64,000 nt of DNA, from the NCBI RefSeq assembly GCF_011761235.1, contig NZ_JAAOYW010000001.1, forward strand, positions 868,781 through 932,780, read 5' to 3'. Within the stretch, counting starts at the first letter, position 1, and each line of letters begins with the position of its first letter. Position numbers and translations under genes: made by a program. The stretch comes from Frigoribacterium faeni. GTDB taxonomy: Bacteria; Actinomycetota; Actinomycetes; Actinomycetales; Microbacteriaceae. Below the pieces are notes generated by a model. That model did not search any database. It had not been told where the DNA came from and saw only the letters and a program-made list of their open reading frames with translations. This document shows positions 19,715 through 28,109 of this stretch, one piece after another.

Positions 19715-20944
19715 CTAGTGGGCGAGGGCGGGCACCGTGCGTGGACGCACCAGCAGCCACAGGCTGAGGATGGCGACCGACGAGGTGACCATCATCACGC
19801 TGCCCATCGGCACCGCCGAGTCGATGCCGAGGAACCCCACGACCGGCGAGATCAGCCCGGCCAGCCCGAAGTTGAGGGCGCCGAGCAGGGAGGCGGCGGT
19901 GCCGGCCTCCTTGCCGTGGTTCGCGAGGCCCAGCACCTGCACCTGCGGAAAAGTGAACCCGCACGCGGCGATGAAGAACCAGAGCGGCACGAGGATGCCG
20001 AGCAGCCCCACGTGCAACGAGTCGAGCAGCACGATGAGGCCGGCGGTGACGAAGAGCACCGTGGTCGAGGCGGCGATGATGTAGGCGGGCGGCACGCGGC
20101 GGGCCAGGCGCGAGCTCACCTGGACGCCCACGACGATGCCGAGCGAGTTCACCGCGAAGAGGTAGCCGTACTGCTGGGCGTCGAGGCCGTAGACGTCCTG
20201 GAACAGGAACGACGAGGCCGACAGGTACGTGAACAGGCCCGAGAAGACCATCGCGCCGATGAGCGCGACGCCGACGAAGACGCGGTCGCTGAAGAGCGCC
20301 TTGTAGCGCTGCCGGAGGGTCGTGTGGCCGGCGCCGTGGCGGGCCGACTCGGGCAGGGTCTCGACGATGAGGAACACCGCGGCGAGCAGGATCAGCACCC
20401 CGTAGGCGACGAGGAACCAGAAGATGCCCCGCCAGTCGGTGAACCGGAGCAGCTGCGACCCGATGACCGGGGCGAGCACGGGCGCGAGGCCGGTGACGAG
20501 CGCCAGGCGGGACAGCATGCGCACGAGCGGCAGCCCGCCGAAGAGGTCGCGCACCGTCGCCATGGCGACGACGCCGCCGGCCGCCGCTCCCATGCCCTGC
20601 AGCACGCGGAAGACGCCGAGCCAGGCGATGTCGGGCGCCGCGGCGGCGCCGATGCTCGCGGCGATGTGCACCGCCGTGGCCACGATGAGGGGCAGTCGCC
20701 GACCGACCTTGTCGCTCCACGGGCCGACGAGCAGCTGCCCGACGCCGAAGCCGATGGTCGTCGCCGTGAGCGTGAGCTGCACGAGGCCCGCCGAGACCGC
20801 GAGGTCGTCCTCGAGCGACGGGAACGCGGGGAGGTACAGGTCGATGGTGAGCGGGCCGAGCGCGGTCAGGGCGCCCAGCACGACCACGTAGACCAGGCGC
20901 TGACGACGGGTCAGGGCGTCTCCGGGGTGGACGACGATGCTCAC
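19715..20944 (-). CDS. Bcr/CflA-family drug exporter (MFS)
   Basis: 409 residues, twelve membrane segments. The N-terminus (TIDLYLPAFPSLEDDL in helix 1) and the GPWSDKVGRRLPL loop between helices 2 and 3 are typical of the Bcr/CflA branch of 12-helix proton-driven drug exporters. Start GTG 20944 has GAGGAA eight bases upstream. It is divergent from a TetR regulator at 21234, a frequent arrangement in which the regulator represses the exporter until the drug binds. Near-palindromic candidates TCGAATCGGTTCGA (20978-20991) and the 18-mer at 21135-21152 lie in the shared spacer. Confidence 0.9.
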   Translation of the reverse strand: MSIVVHPGDALTRRQRLVYVVVLGALTALGPLTIDLYLPAFPSLEDDLAVSAGLVQLTLTATTIGFGVGQLLVGPWSDKVGRRLPLIVATAVHIAASIGAAAAPDIAWLGVFRVLQGMGAAAGGVVAMATVRDLFGGLPLVRMLSRLALVTGLAPVLAPVIGSQLLRFTDWRGIFWFLVAYGVLILLAAVFLIVETLPESARHGAGHTTLRQRYKALFSDRVFVGVALIGAMVFSGLFTYLSASSFLFQDVYGLDAQQYGYLFAVNSLGIVVGVQVSSRLARRVPPAYIIAASTTVLFVTAGLIVLLDSLHVGLLGILVPLWFFIAACGFTFPQVQVLGLANHGKEAGTAASLLGALNFGLAGLISPVVGFLGIDSAVPMGSVMMVTSSVAILSLWLLVRPRTVPALAH

Positions 20945-21134
20945 GGGGTTTCCTCACGGCGGGCTGCCCGGGCGCGCTCGAATCGGTTCGATCCGACGTC
21001 GCGCACCCAGGAGGCGATGGTGGGTGGGAGGGGTGACGACACCCGACGGTGGGCGCGCTCGACGACGATCGTAGCCCCGAGGCGGCCGCTCGCGACAGGG
21101 CCGGCGTCGGCGACGCGCCTCGACACGGCCTGGT

Positions 21135-21152
21135 CGAGACCGACGCGTCTCG
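21135..21152. promoter_or_regulatory. Candidate TetR operator
   Basis: CGAGAC-N6-GTCTCG palindrome (21135-21152). A TAGGCT hexamer (21161-21166) just downstream is the probable -10 of the TetR gene, so the palindrome covers its -35 region. Inference from position and symmetry only. Confidence 0.45.
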
Positions 21153-21233
21153 AGCGCCGCTAGGCTCAGCAGAGCTGCCGGCTCACCGTCCGGCCCGCAC
21201 CGTTCCACACCGCACGACACCGAGGAGGCCTCC

Positions 21234-21803
21234 ATGGTCGACGCCCGCATCGTCCAGACGACGAAGGCCCTGCACGGCGCCGTCGTCGAGCTCGCCTCGA
21301 AGCAGGCCGTGTCGTCGATCACGGTCGCCGACGTCACCCGCGCGGCGGGCATCAACCGCGCGACGTTCTACAGCCACGCGACCTCGCCCGGCGGGCTGCT
21401 CACCGACGTCATCACGCCCGAGCTCGACCAGATCCGGCTCGACGACCAGGCCGCCCGGGCCGCGTCGACCGGCGACGACGGCGCCGAGATCACCCGCCGC
21501 GCGGTCGAGCGGGTCGTCGACCACGTCGTCCGCTACCGCGACATGTACCGCCTCGCCCTGCCCGACGCGCTCGACGCCTCCATCCACAAGGCCCTCGCGA
21601 CGCACTTCGAGACGTCGTCGTTGCAGCACATCGAGCGCCTGCCCGAGGGGTCGCTGCCCGAGGGCGTGTCGGTGCACATCGCGGCCGGCTACTTCGCACA
21701 CGCCCTGGTCGGCGCCATCGAGGCCTGGCTGTGCGGCAAGCGCACGAGCCGCAAGGCCCTGCTCGACACGATCACGGCGATGACGCCGAGCTGGTGGCAG
21801 TGA
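21234..21803 (+). CDS. TetR-family transcriptional regulator
   Basis: 189 residues. N-terminal helix-turn-helix at about 20-48 (SITVADVTRAAGINRATFYSH), a well-kept TetR recognition helix, and an all-helical ligand domain. ATG 21234 has AGGAGG eight bases upstream, so unlike many neighbours this mRNA has a leader. It is divergent from the Bcr/CflA exporter and is the obvious candidate regulator for it; the ligand is unknown. An 18-bp palindrome overlapping its own promoter suggests autoregulation. Confidence 0.9.
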   Translation: MVDARIVQTTKALHGAVVELASKQAVSSITVADVTRAAGINRATFYSHATSPGGLLTDVITPELDQIRLDDQAARAASTGDDGAEITRRAVERVVDHVVRYRDMYRLALPDALDASIHKALATHFETSSLQHIERLPEGSLPEGVSVHIAAGYFAHALVGAIEAWLCGKRTSRKALLDTITAMTPSWWQ

Positions 21804-21816
21804 CGCCCGTCGCAGG

Positions 21817-22428
21817 CTAGCGCGCGCCGGTCGGGTCGGGCGCGCCGGTCACGGACTGGCTCGCGCCGGTGGCGGCGTCGCCCTCGGCGTCGAGCTCGAC
21901 CACGGCCGGGCCGAGACGCAGCACCCCGTCGGTGAGCGGCTCGCAGCGCATGCCGCCGAGACCGCGCAGCGCCCGGAACGCGCCCGGGGCGAGCACGTGG
22001 TCCATCCACGCGCACGGGTTCGCCGGGCGGGTCGCCCGCAGCAGCACGGGGCCGTCTCCGGTGTCGAGGCTGATCACGCGGCCGCGCAGCGAGTCGACGT
22101 CGAGCCCGCGCGTCACGACGTTGCGCCGTGCCGCGACGGCGTCGAGGGGGCGGTCGAGGCCGAGGAGGCGCGCCGCCGTCTCGAGGGACTCCGCCGCGAG
22201 CAGCGTCACCGACGCGCCCCGGTGCGCGGGCTTGGCGAAGTAGCGGTCGCCGACGATGCCGAGGCCGGCGCGGACCTCGACGCTCTCGTGCAGCTCGGGG
22301 CCGGCCGGGTGCGGCTCGGGGCCGTCGGCGGGGCGGCCGACGTAGCGGGAGCGGGGCGACGCGAGCAGCAGCTCGATCGTGACCGGGGGCGCGGTCCGCA
22401 CCGTCGCCTCCTCGTCCTGCTCGCTCAC
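21817..22428 (-). CDS. MOSC-domain protein
   Basis: 203 residues. A beta-barrel MOSC domain (as at the C-terminus of molybdenum cofactor sulfurase) with the conserved cysteine in NPCAWMD and the blocks GIVGDRYF and RNVVTRG. MOSC proteins bind sulfur and molybdopterin-type ligands. I start it at GTG 22428 because a TACGGT hexamer lies exactly six bases upstream, the leaderless layout seen at many starts here; the longer open frame has no support. Converges on the TetR gene with 13 bases between the stops. No molybdenum-cofactor genes are nearby. Confidence 0.8.
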   Translation of the reverse strand: MSEQDEEATVRTAPPVTIELLLASPRSRYVGRPADGPEPHPAGPELHESVEVRAGLGIVGDRYFAKPAHRGASVTLLAAESLETAARLLGLDRPLDAVAARRNVVTRGLDVDSLRGRVISLDTGDGPVLLRATRPANPCAWMDHVLAPGAFRALRGLGGMRCEPLTDGVLRLGPAVVELDAEGDAATGASQSVTGAPDPTGAR

Positions 22429-22447
22429 GGCACCACCGTACCGGCCT

Positions 22448-22517
22448 CGACGGCGGGTGTTCCGGGCCGAGGGCGGGTCGCCGACGACCCGCCCTCGAAC
22501 AGGAACACCCGCCCTCG
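22448..22517. repeat. 70-bp palindromic repeat, copy A
   Basis: Long imperfect hairpin made of four copies of the unit CGAGGGCGGGT in alternating orientation: outer arms 22448-22463 with 22502-22517 (one mismatch), an unpaired GGGC/AACA step, inner arms of 13 bp, loop 22481-22484. About 65 of 70 bases are identical to copy B at 23559-23628, in the same orientation. The two copies bracket the gene at 22632. Confidence 0.9.
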
Positions 22518-22631
22518 GCGGGGACGGCGCGCGTCTCGTGGCGCCTCCACAGGACGGCGTGGACGCCGCACGCCCCACAGTCGCCCCGCAGCGTGGCCCC
22601 ACCCGGTGACGATCTCGTCGACCATCCGACG

Positions 22632-23549
22632 ATGGACACGACGCCCCACTCCTCCCCCGCCACGCTCACCCGGGTCCACGACTTCGACCGCCGCGACCGA
22701 CGGCGGGCGTCCGCCGAGGGCGTGTTGACCCGACTACGGCGGGGAAGCTACGTCGACTCCCACGAGTGGGTCGGGCTGCGCCGTGACGAGCAGGCACGCG
22801 CGTTCGTCCGGGAGGTGGTGCTGCGGCGGCCGGGCGACGTCCTGGTGAGCCACGTCTCCGCAGCCGTCCTGTACGGACTGCCCCTCGTCGGGCGTGTGGT
22901 CGAACAGGTCGATTCGCTGCGCTTCGACGTCAGCGGCGGGCGGTCGGAGTCCTCCTTGCGGGCTCACCGCAGCCGGCTCGTGTGCTCGGCGGTCGACCTC
23001 GACGGGGTGCACGTCACCCCGGCGGTCCGGACGCTCGTGGACGTCGCCCTCACCGAGCCCCTCGTGACCAGCGTCGCCGCCATCGACGCGGCGCTCGCGC
23101 GCGGCCTGGTCGACGCCGAGGAGCTGGCCGTCGAGCTGGCTCGACACGGCCGAGCACGTGGGCTCGTGCGGGCCCGCGCGGCGATGACCGTGTCCTCCTC
23201 GGGGTCGCTCTCGCCCCTCGAGTCGCTCAGCGCGGTCCGCATGTACCAGGGGCACCTGCTGAGACCGGCACAGCAGGTGCGGTTCCCGTCGCGCTGCGAC
23301 GGCCACTACGAGGTCGACTTCTTCTGGCGGCGCCTACGGCTCATCGGCGAGGCCGACGGCGACGAGAAGTACTTCCTCGACGGGACCGACCGAGCCAGGG
23401 AGGCGGTGCTCGCCGAGAAGGGACGCGAGGACGACCTGCGCGATCTGGGCAACGATGTCGTCCGCTGGGGGTGGGACGAGGCGTGGCGCCCCGGTGCCCT
23501 CTGCCGGAAGCTCGAGGCCCGCGGCGTCCCGGTGGGTGCGCCGTGGTGA
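22632..23549 (+). CDS. AbiEi-like N-terminus plus DUF559/Vsr-like nuclease domain
   Basis: 305 residues. Residues 20-140 resemble the AbiEi-type antitoxin region found in many actinobacterial proteins: a winged-helix edge GVLTRLRRGSYV, SHVSAAVLYGLPL, and TPAVRTLVDVA. Residues 195-285 look like the DUF559/Vsr-like PD-(D/E)xK fold: Glu197, Asp229 in EVDFFW, Glu240, Asp242 and Lys246 in GEADGDEKYF, so the catalytic residues appear intact. ATG 22632 lies six bases after GACCAT. No cognate AbiEii toxin is adjacent. The gene is bracketed by two nearly identical 70-bp palindromes. Function is unknown; nuclease activity is inferred from motif resemblance. A paralogue with the same layout is at 45847. 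Confidence 0.75.
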   Translation: MDTTPHSSPATLTRVHDFDRRDRRRASAEGVLTRLRRGSYVDSHEWVGLRRDEQARAFVREVVLRRPGDVLVSHVSAAVLYGLPLVGRVVEQVDSLRFDVSGGRSESSLRAHRSRLVCSAVDLDGVHVTPAVRTLVDVALTEPLVTSVAAIDAALARGLVDAEELAVELARHGRARGLVRARAAMTVSSSGSLSPLESLSAVRMYQGHLLRPAQQVRFPSRCDGHYEVDFFWRRLRLIGEADGDEKYFLDGTDRAREAVLAEKGREDDLRDLGNDVVRWGWDEAWRPGALCRKLEARGVPVGAPW

Positions 23550-23558
23550 GCACGAGGT

Positions 23559-23628
23559 CGAGGGCGGGTGTTCCGGGCCGAGGGCGGGTCGCCACGGACC
23601 CGCCCTCGAACCGGAACACCCGCCCTCG
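23559..23628. repeat. 70-bp palindromic repeat, copy B
   Basis: Arms of 18 bp (23559-23576 with 23611-23628) and 12 bp (23579-23590 with 23597-23608), all perfect, separated by one unpaired GC/AA step, with a 6-base loop. It starts ten bases after the stop of the gene at 22632. Same family as 22448-22517. Confidence 0.93.
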
Positions 23629-23670
23629 GCGAGGGGTGCGCTCGGGTGGGCGGGTGCGGGCGGGGACGGC

Positions 23671-23707
23671 GAGAGCCGACCGCCCTGGTGCAGGGCGATC
23701 GGCTCTC
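23671..23707. terminator. Bidirectional terminator after chvE
   Basis: Arms 23671-23686 and 23692-23707 pair over 16 bp with one mismatch and a 5-base loop. It lies between the convergent gene ends at 23549 and 23735 and is unrelated in sequence to the 70-bp palindromes. Confidence 0.85.
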
Positions 23708-23734
23708 GTGTTGGTGCTGGTGGTGCGGGTGGCG

Positions 23735-24832
23735 CTACTTCGTCAGCGGGCCCAGGGTGGGGTCGTTGGCGTACGCCTCGGCGGCGTTCTCCTTGGTGAC
23801 GATCTGCGGGGGCAGCAGGTAGGCCGGGACGATCTTCGAGCCGTTGTCGTACGACTCGTCGTCGTTGGTCTCGGCCTTGTCGCCCTCGGACAGCGAGGTC
23901 ACCATGGCGATGGCCTGCTTGACCAGGTTGCGGGTGTCCTTGTTGATGGTGGAGTACTGCACGCCCTCCATGATCGACTTGACCGACTCGACCTCGGAGT
24001 CCTGACCAGTGACGACCGGGACGGTCTTGCCGGCGGTCTGCACCGACGTGATGATGGCGCGGGCCAGCGTGTCGTTGGGGCTCAGGACGCCGTCGAGCTC
24101 AGCCGAGCTGTAGGTGCTGGTGAGCAGCGAGTCCATGCGGCGCTGGGCGTTCTCGGCCTTCCAGCCGTCGGTCGCCGTCTGCTTGATGTCGGTCTGGCCG
24201 GACGCGACGACGACGGTGCCGTCGTCGATGGCCGGCTGCAGGACGCTCATGGCGCCGTCGAAGAACACGGCGGAGTTGGCGTCGTCCGACGAGCCGGAGA
24301 ACAGCTCGATGTTGTACGGGCCCTCGGCCTTCTTGGCCTTCATGCCGTCGAGCAGGGCCTGGCCCTGGAGCTCGCCGACCTTGAAGTTGTCGTAGGCGAC
24401 GTAGTAGTCGACGTCCTCGGTGTTGAGGATGAGACGGTCGTAGGCGATGACGACGGCGCCGGCGTCGTGCGCCGCCTTGACCTGGGTGCCGAGCTGGGCA
24501 CCGTCGGTCGCACCGATGATGATCACCTTCGCGCCCTTGGTCACCATCGACTGGATCTCTTCCTGCTGGTTCGCGACGGTGCCGGAGGCGGCCGCGTACT
24601 GCACGTCGGGCTTGAAGCCCGCCTCGGTGAGGCCGTCGGTGAACAGGTCGCCGGCGAGGACCCAGTTCTCGCTGGTCTTCGCGGGCAGGGCCACGCCGAT
24701 GGTCGAGCCCTGCTCGAAGCCCGAGGCCGCGTCGGACGAACCGGCGTCGGTGCGAGCCGAGTTCGAGCAGCCGCTCAGGATCAGCGTCGTTGCTGCGGCG
24801 ACCGCCATGGTCGCCAGCGCGATTTTGCGCAT
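23735..24832 (-). CDS. chvE: Sugar ABC transporter substrate-binding lipoprotein (ChvE type)
   Basis: 365 residues. Lipoprotein signal with LSGC (Cys22), so it is tethered outside the membrane. The mature part is a type I periplasmic-binding fold (GVALPAKTSENWVLAGD, VIIIGATDGAQLG, VPVVTGQDSEVES) of the ChvE class, which binds several monosaccharides (glucose, galactose, arabinose, xylose in Agrobacterium). It is the last gene of the gguA-gguB-chvE operon, 100 bases after gguB. The sugar specificity here is unknown. The terminator at 23671-23707 ends the operon. Confidence 0.9.
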   Translation of the reverse strand: MRKIALATMAVAAATTLILSGCSNSARTDAGSSDAASGFEQGSTIGVALPAKTSENWVLAGDLFTDGLTEAGFKPDVQYAAASGTVANQQEEIQSMVTKGAKVIIIGATDGAQLGTQVKAAHDAGAVVIAYDRLILNTEDVDYYVAYDNFKVGELQGQALLDGMKAKKAEGPYNIELFSGSSDDANSAVFFDGAMSVLQPAIDDGTVVVASGQTDIKQTATDGWKAENAQRRMDSLLTSTYSSAELDGVLSPNDTLARAIITSVQTAGKTVPVVTGQDSEVESVKSIMEGVQYSTINKDTRNLVKQAIAMVTSLSEGDKAETNDDESYDNGSKIVPAYLLPPQIVTKENAAEAYANDPTLGPLTK

Positions 24833-24932
24833 GCTGTGTCTACTTTCTTGTAGGGGGGATTGCAGGTGGGAGCGGGTGCTCCCGGGGAATGCGCGCCCGG
24901 CCGTCGGTGGACGGGCGCACGGAGGTGCGGGT

Positions 24933-26315
24933 CTAGTTGGGCGTGGTCGACTTGGGTCGCTGCACGTCGGTCAGGTCGCCGTTCGGCTGGACGGCGCCGG
25001 CGGGGGCGTCCGTCGTCGAGCCGACGCCGGACTGGCGCCCGGCGGTCGAGGTCTCGACCGAGGCGGCCGGGGCCGCGACGCCGTCCTTGTCGCGACGGAG
25101 GCCGCGGGTCAGGAAGCCCGTGATGGACGGGCGGCCCTGGCTCTTGTTGTAGACGTCGACGGCGACGGCGATCAGCAGCACGAGGCCCTTGATCATCTGC
25201 ACCTTGTCGGAGCCGACGCCCATCAGCTGGAGGCCGTTGTTGAGCACGGCGATGACGAAGCCACCGACGATCGACCCGGTCACGGTGCCGATGCCGCCGG
25301 CGACGGCCGCGCCGCCGATGAAGACCGACGCGATCGCGTCGAGCTCCCAGTTCAGGCCGTCCTGGGGGCCGGAGGCGCCGGCGCGGGCGACGTAGATCAT
25401 GCCCGCGAGAGCGGCCAGGACCGACATGTTCATCATCACGAAGAAGTTGACGCGCTTCGCGTTCACGCCCGACAGCTCGGCGGCGTGCGAGTTGCCGCCG
25501 ACCGCGTAGATGTGGCGGCCGAAGATCGTGTTCTGGGTGACGAAGCCGTAGACCAGCACCAGCACGCCCAGGATGATGCCCGAGATGGGGAACGAGGTGC
25601 CGACGCGGCCGCCGCCGAAGAGCGTGGCTGCGTAGAGGATGATCGCGACGAGCACGGCGAGCTTGACGAAGCTGACCCACAGGGGCGCCATCTCGGAGCC
25701 CATGGTGCGCTGCACCCGGCGGAGGCGGAACTCGCGCCAGACGACGACCGCGGCCAGCAGGAGGCCGAGCAGCAGCGTCGCGTTGTTGTAGCCCGTGTTC
25801 GGCCCGAACTCGGGCAGGTAGCCGGCGCCGATGACGGTGTAGCCCTCGGGCACGGGCAGCGTGGTCGCGTTGCCGACGAACTGGTTCGCACCGCGGAACA
25901 GCAGCATGCCCGCCAGGGTCACGATGAAGGCGGGGACGCCCACGTAGGCGACCCAGAAGCCCTGCCAGGCGCCGATCGCCGCGCCGACGACGAGGCCGAA
26001 GACGATGGCGACGGGCCACGGGAAGTTCCACGTCGTCATGGAGGTCGCGACCATGATGCCGACGAAGGCGGCGACGGAGCCGACCGAGAGGTCGATGTGC
26101 CCGGCGACGATGACCATCACCATGCCGATGGCGAGGATCAGGATGTACGAGTACTGGCTGACCAGGGCGATCAGGTTCGTCGGCTCGAGCGTCAGCCCGC
26201 CGGTGAGGAACTGGAAGATCACGATGGCGACGACGAGCGTCGCGATCATGCCGAACTGGCGAGCGTTCGAGGTGTTGCCGCCGAACACCTTCTTCAGGTC
26301 TTTGATTCCGCTCAT
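24933..26315 (-). CDS. gguB: Sugar ABC transporter permease (GguB type)
   Basis: 460 residues. Membrane-spanning permease of the branched-chain/ribose (RbsC) family with about ten or eleven helices, and a long N-terminal half typical of GguB rather than RbsC. The last 50 residues (after about 405) form a hydrophilic Ala/Ser/Thr-rich tail that I do not recognise from the family. ATG 26315 overlaps the gguA stop by four bases (ATGA), so the two are translationally coupled. Together with GguA and ChvE it forms a multiple-monosaccharide importer. Confidence 0.9.
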   Translation of the reverse strand: MSGIKDLKKVFGGNTSNARQFGMIATLVVAIVIFQFLTGGLTLEPTNLIALVSQYSYILILAIGMVMVIVAGHIDLSVGSVAAFVGIMVATSMTTWNFPWPVAIVFGLVVGAAIGAWQGFWVAYVGVPAFIVTLAGMLLFRGANQFVGNATTLPVPEGYTVIGAGYLPEFGPNTGYNNATLLLGLLLAAVVVWREFRLRRVQRTMGSEMAPLWVSFVKLAVLVAIILYAATLFGGGRVGTSFPISGIILGVLVLVYGFVTQNTIFGRHIYAVGGNSHAAELSGVNAKRVNFFVMMNMSVLAALAGMIYVARAGASGPQDGLNWELDAIASVFIGGAAVAGGIGTVTGSIVGGFVIAVLNNGLQLMGVGSDKVQMIKGLVLLIAVAVDVYNKSQGRPSITGFLTRGLRRDKDGVAAPAASVETSTAGRQSGVGSTTDAPAGAVQPNGDLTDVQRPKSTTPN

Positions 26316-27871
26316 GCGGCCTGCTCCTTCTTCTTCGACGTCATGGTGCGCATGAGCGTCTCGGCGTCGGCGTCCGCCGCGTCGATCTCGTTGGTGACGG
26401 TGCCCTCGAAGATCGTGTAGATCCGGTCGGAGAGCCCCAGCAGCTCGGGCAGCTCGGACGAGATGACGATCACGCCTTTGCCCTGGGCTGCGAGCTGGTT
26501 GATGATGTTGTAGATCTCGAACTTGGCGCCCACGTCGATGCCGCGGGTCGGCTCGTCGAGGATGAGCAGGTCGGGGTCGGTGAACATCCACTTCGCCAGC
26601 ACGACCTTCTGCTGGTTGCCGCCCGAGAGCTTGGCGACGCCCTCGTCGACGGTGGGCGTCTTGACCCGGAGGCTCTTGCGGTAGTCCTCGGCGATCGAGT
26701 GCTCTTCGTAGGTGTTCACCACGGAGGCGCGCGAGATCTTGCTGAGCTTGGCCGCCACGGTCGAGCGCTTGATGTCGTCGAGCAGGTTGAGGCCGAGCAC
26801 CTTGCGGTCCTCGGAGACGTACGCGAGCCCGTGGTCGATGGCGTCGCGGACGTTCTTGATCTCGATCCGCTCGCCGTCCTTGACGATCTCGCCGGACACG
26901 AACTGACCGTAGGAGCGTCCGAAGATGCTCATGGCGAGCTCGGTGCGCCCGGCGCCCATCAGGCCGGCGAGGCCGACGATCTCGCCCTTGCGCACGGTGA
27001 TCGACGAGCCCTTGCAGACGAACCGCTCGGCGGTCTGCGGGTGGCGGACCCACCAGTCCTTGACCTCGAAGAAGACCTCGCCGATCGACGGGGTGCGGTC
27101 GGGGAACCGGCTCGCGAGGTTGCGGCCGACCATGCCGCGGATGATGCGGTCCTCGTTCACGCCGTCAGCCTTGACGTCGAGGGTCTCGATCGTCTTGCCG
27201 TCGCGGATGATGGTGATCGAGTCGGCGATCGCCTCGATCTCGTTGAGCTTGTGGCTGATCATGATCGACGAGATGCCGCGGCCCTTGAGCCCGCGGATCA
27301 GGTCGAGCAGGTGCTGCGAGTCGGCCTCGTTGAGAGCCGCGGTGGGCTCGTCGAGGATGAGCAGCTTCACGTTCTTGTTCAGCGCCTTGGCGATCTCGAC
27401 CAGCTGCTGCTTGCCGACGCCGAGGTTCTTGATGGCCGTGTCGGGGTCGTCCTTGAGGCCCACCCGGGCGAGCAGGTCGACGGAGCGCGTCTTCGCGGCC
27501 TGCCAGTCGATGGCGCCGAAGCGCGTCGGCTCGTTGCCGAGGAAGATGTTCTCGGTGATGCTCAGCTCGGGGATGAGCGCCAGCTCCTGGTGGATGATGA
27601 CGATGCCGGCGGACTCGCTCGACTTGATGTCGCGGAACTTCTGCACCTCGCCCTGGTAGACGATGTCGCCGGCGTAGGTGCCGAACGGGTAGACCCCGGA
27701 GAGCACCTTCATCAGCGTCGACTTGCCGGCGCCGTTCTCGCCGCAGATCGCGTGCACCTCGCCCGCGCGCACCTGCATCGACACGTCGTCGAGCGCCTTG
27801 ACGCCGGGGAACTCCTTGGTGATGGAGCGCATCTCGAGGATAACGGGTGAGTCAACGGCCACGGCCGGCAC
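26312..27871 (-). CDS. gguA: Sugar ABC transporter ATPase with two nucleotide-binding domains (GguA type)
   Basis: 519 residues, two ABC domains in tandem as in RbsA/MglA/GguA. The first has a complete Walker A ([12 protein letters not shown], near residue 44), signature and Walker B ([11 protein letters not shown]). The second has the altered Walker A usual for these proteins ([11 protein letters not shown]), signature LSGGNQQKV and [12 protein letters not shown]. First gene of the importer operon. GTG 27871 is the likely start, with GCGGGG just upstream. The promoter and a LacI operator lie about 180 bases upstream at 28028-28085. Confidence 0.93.
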   Translation of the reverse strand: MPAVAVDSPVILEMRSITKEFPGVKALDDVSMQVRAGEVHAICGENGAGKSTLMKVLSGVYPFGTYAGDIVYQGEVQKFRDIKSSESAGIVIIHQELALIPELSITENIFLGNEPTRFGAIDWQAAKTRSVDLLARVGLKDDPDTAIKNLGVGKQQLVEIAKALNKNVKLLILDEPTAALNEADSQHLLDLIRGLKGRGISSIMISHKLNEIEAIADSITIIRDGKTIETLDVKADGVNEDRIIRGMVGRNLASRFPDRTPSIGEVFFEVKDWWVRHPQTAERFVCKGSSITVRKGEIVGLAGLMGAGRTELAMSIFGRSYGQFVSGEIVKDGERIEIKNVRDAIDHGLAYVSEDRKVLGLNLLDDIKRSTVAAKLSKISRASVVNTYEEHSIAEDYRKSLRVKTPTVDEGVAKLSGGNQQKVVLAKWMFTDPDLLILDEPTRGIDVGAKFEIYNIINQLAAQGKGVIVISSELPELLGLSDRIYTIFEGTVTNEIDAADADAETLMRTMTSKKKEQAA

Positions 27872-28027
27872 CCCCGCGGTTCCCGCTCATCGTGATCTGT
27901 GCTGCGCGCACGCTGACCTCCATGTATCGACCTCGTCGTCGTCACCGTCGGCCGGGGCCGTCGGGAACCTTCGTCTTCTCTCGTCGCCCTGGGCCCGAGC
28001 CCTTCGAGAGGGCCCGTGGCGCGCAGG

Positions 28028-28043
28028 ATGTGACCGTTCACAC
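28028..28043. promoter_or_regulatory. LacI-type operator of the sugar importer operon
   Basis: ATGTGACCGTTCACAC, a near-palindrome centred on the CG step, located about +7 to +22 from the predicted transcription start of gguA. It matches the operator at 29152-29167 at 14 of 16 positions. Confidence 0.75.
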
Positions 28044-28056
28044 CGCGACTGGAGCA

Positions 28057-28085
28057 AAGCTAATCCCGGCGGGGGTCGCTGTCAA
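28057..28085 (-). promoter_or_regulatory. Promoter of the gguA-gguB-chvE operon
   Basis: On the minus strand TTGACA (28080-28085) and TAGCTT (28057-28062) are separated by exactly 17 bases. The start should be near 28050, leaving a leader of about 180 bases. It is the best sigma-70-type promoter in the window. Confidence 0.8.
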
Positions 28086-28109
28086 ATGCCCCGGTCCACC
28101 GCGTGTCGG

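Noticed and set aside
17108-21163. A 1351-codon open frame on the plus strand
   Set aside because: Antisense to the HerA-like, PAP2 and exporter genes, all well supported; low-complexity translation without motifs.
22448-23628. The 70-bp palindromes as simple transcription terminators
   Set aside because: Copy A lies upstream of the gene between two divergent starts, where no transcript ends, and the two copies are nearly identical, unlike independent terminators. A separate ordinary terminator is present at 23671-23707.
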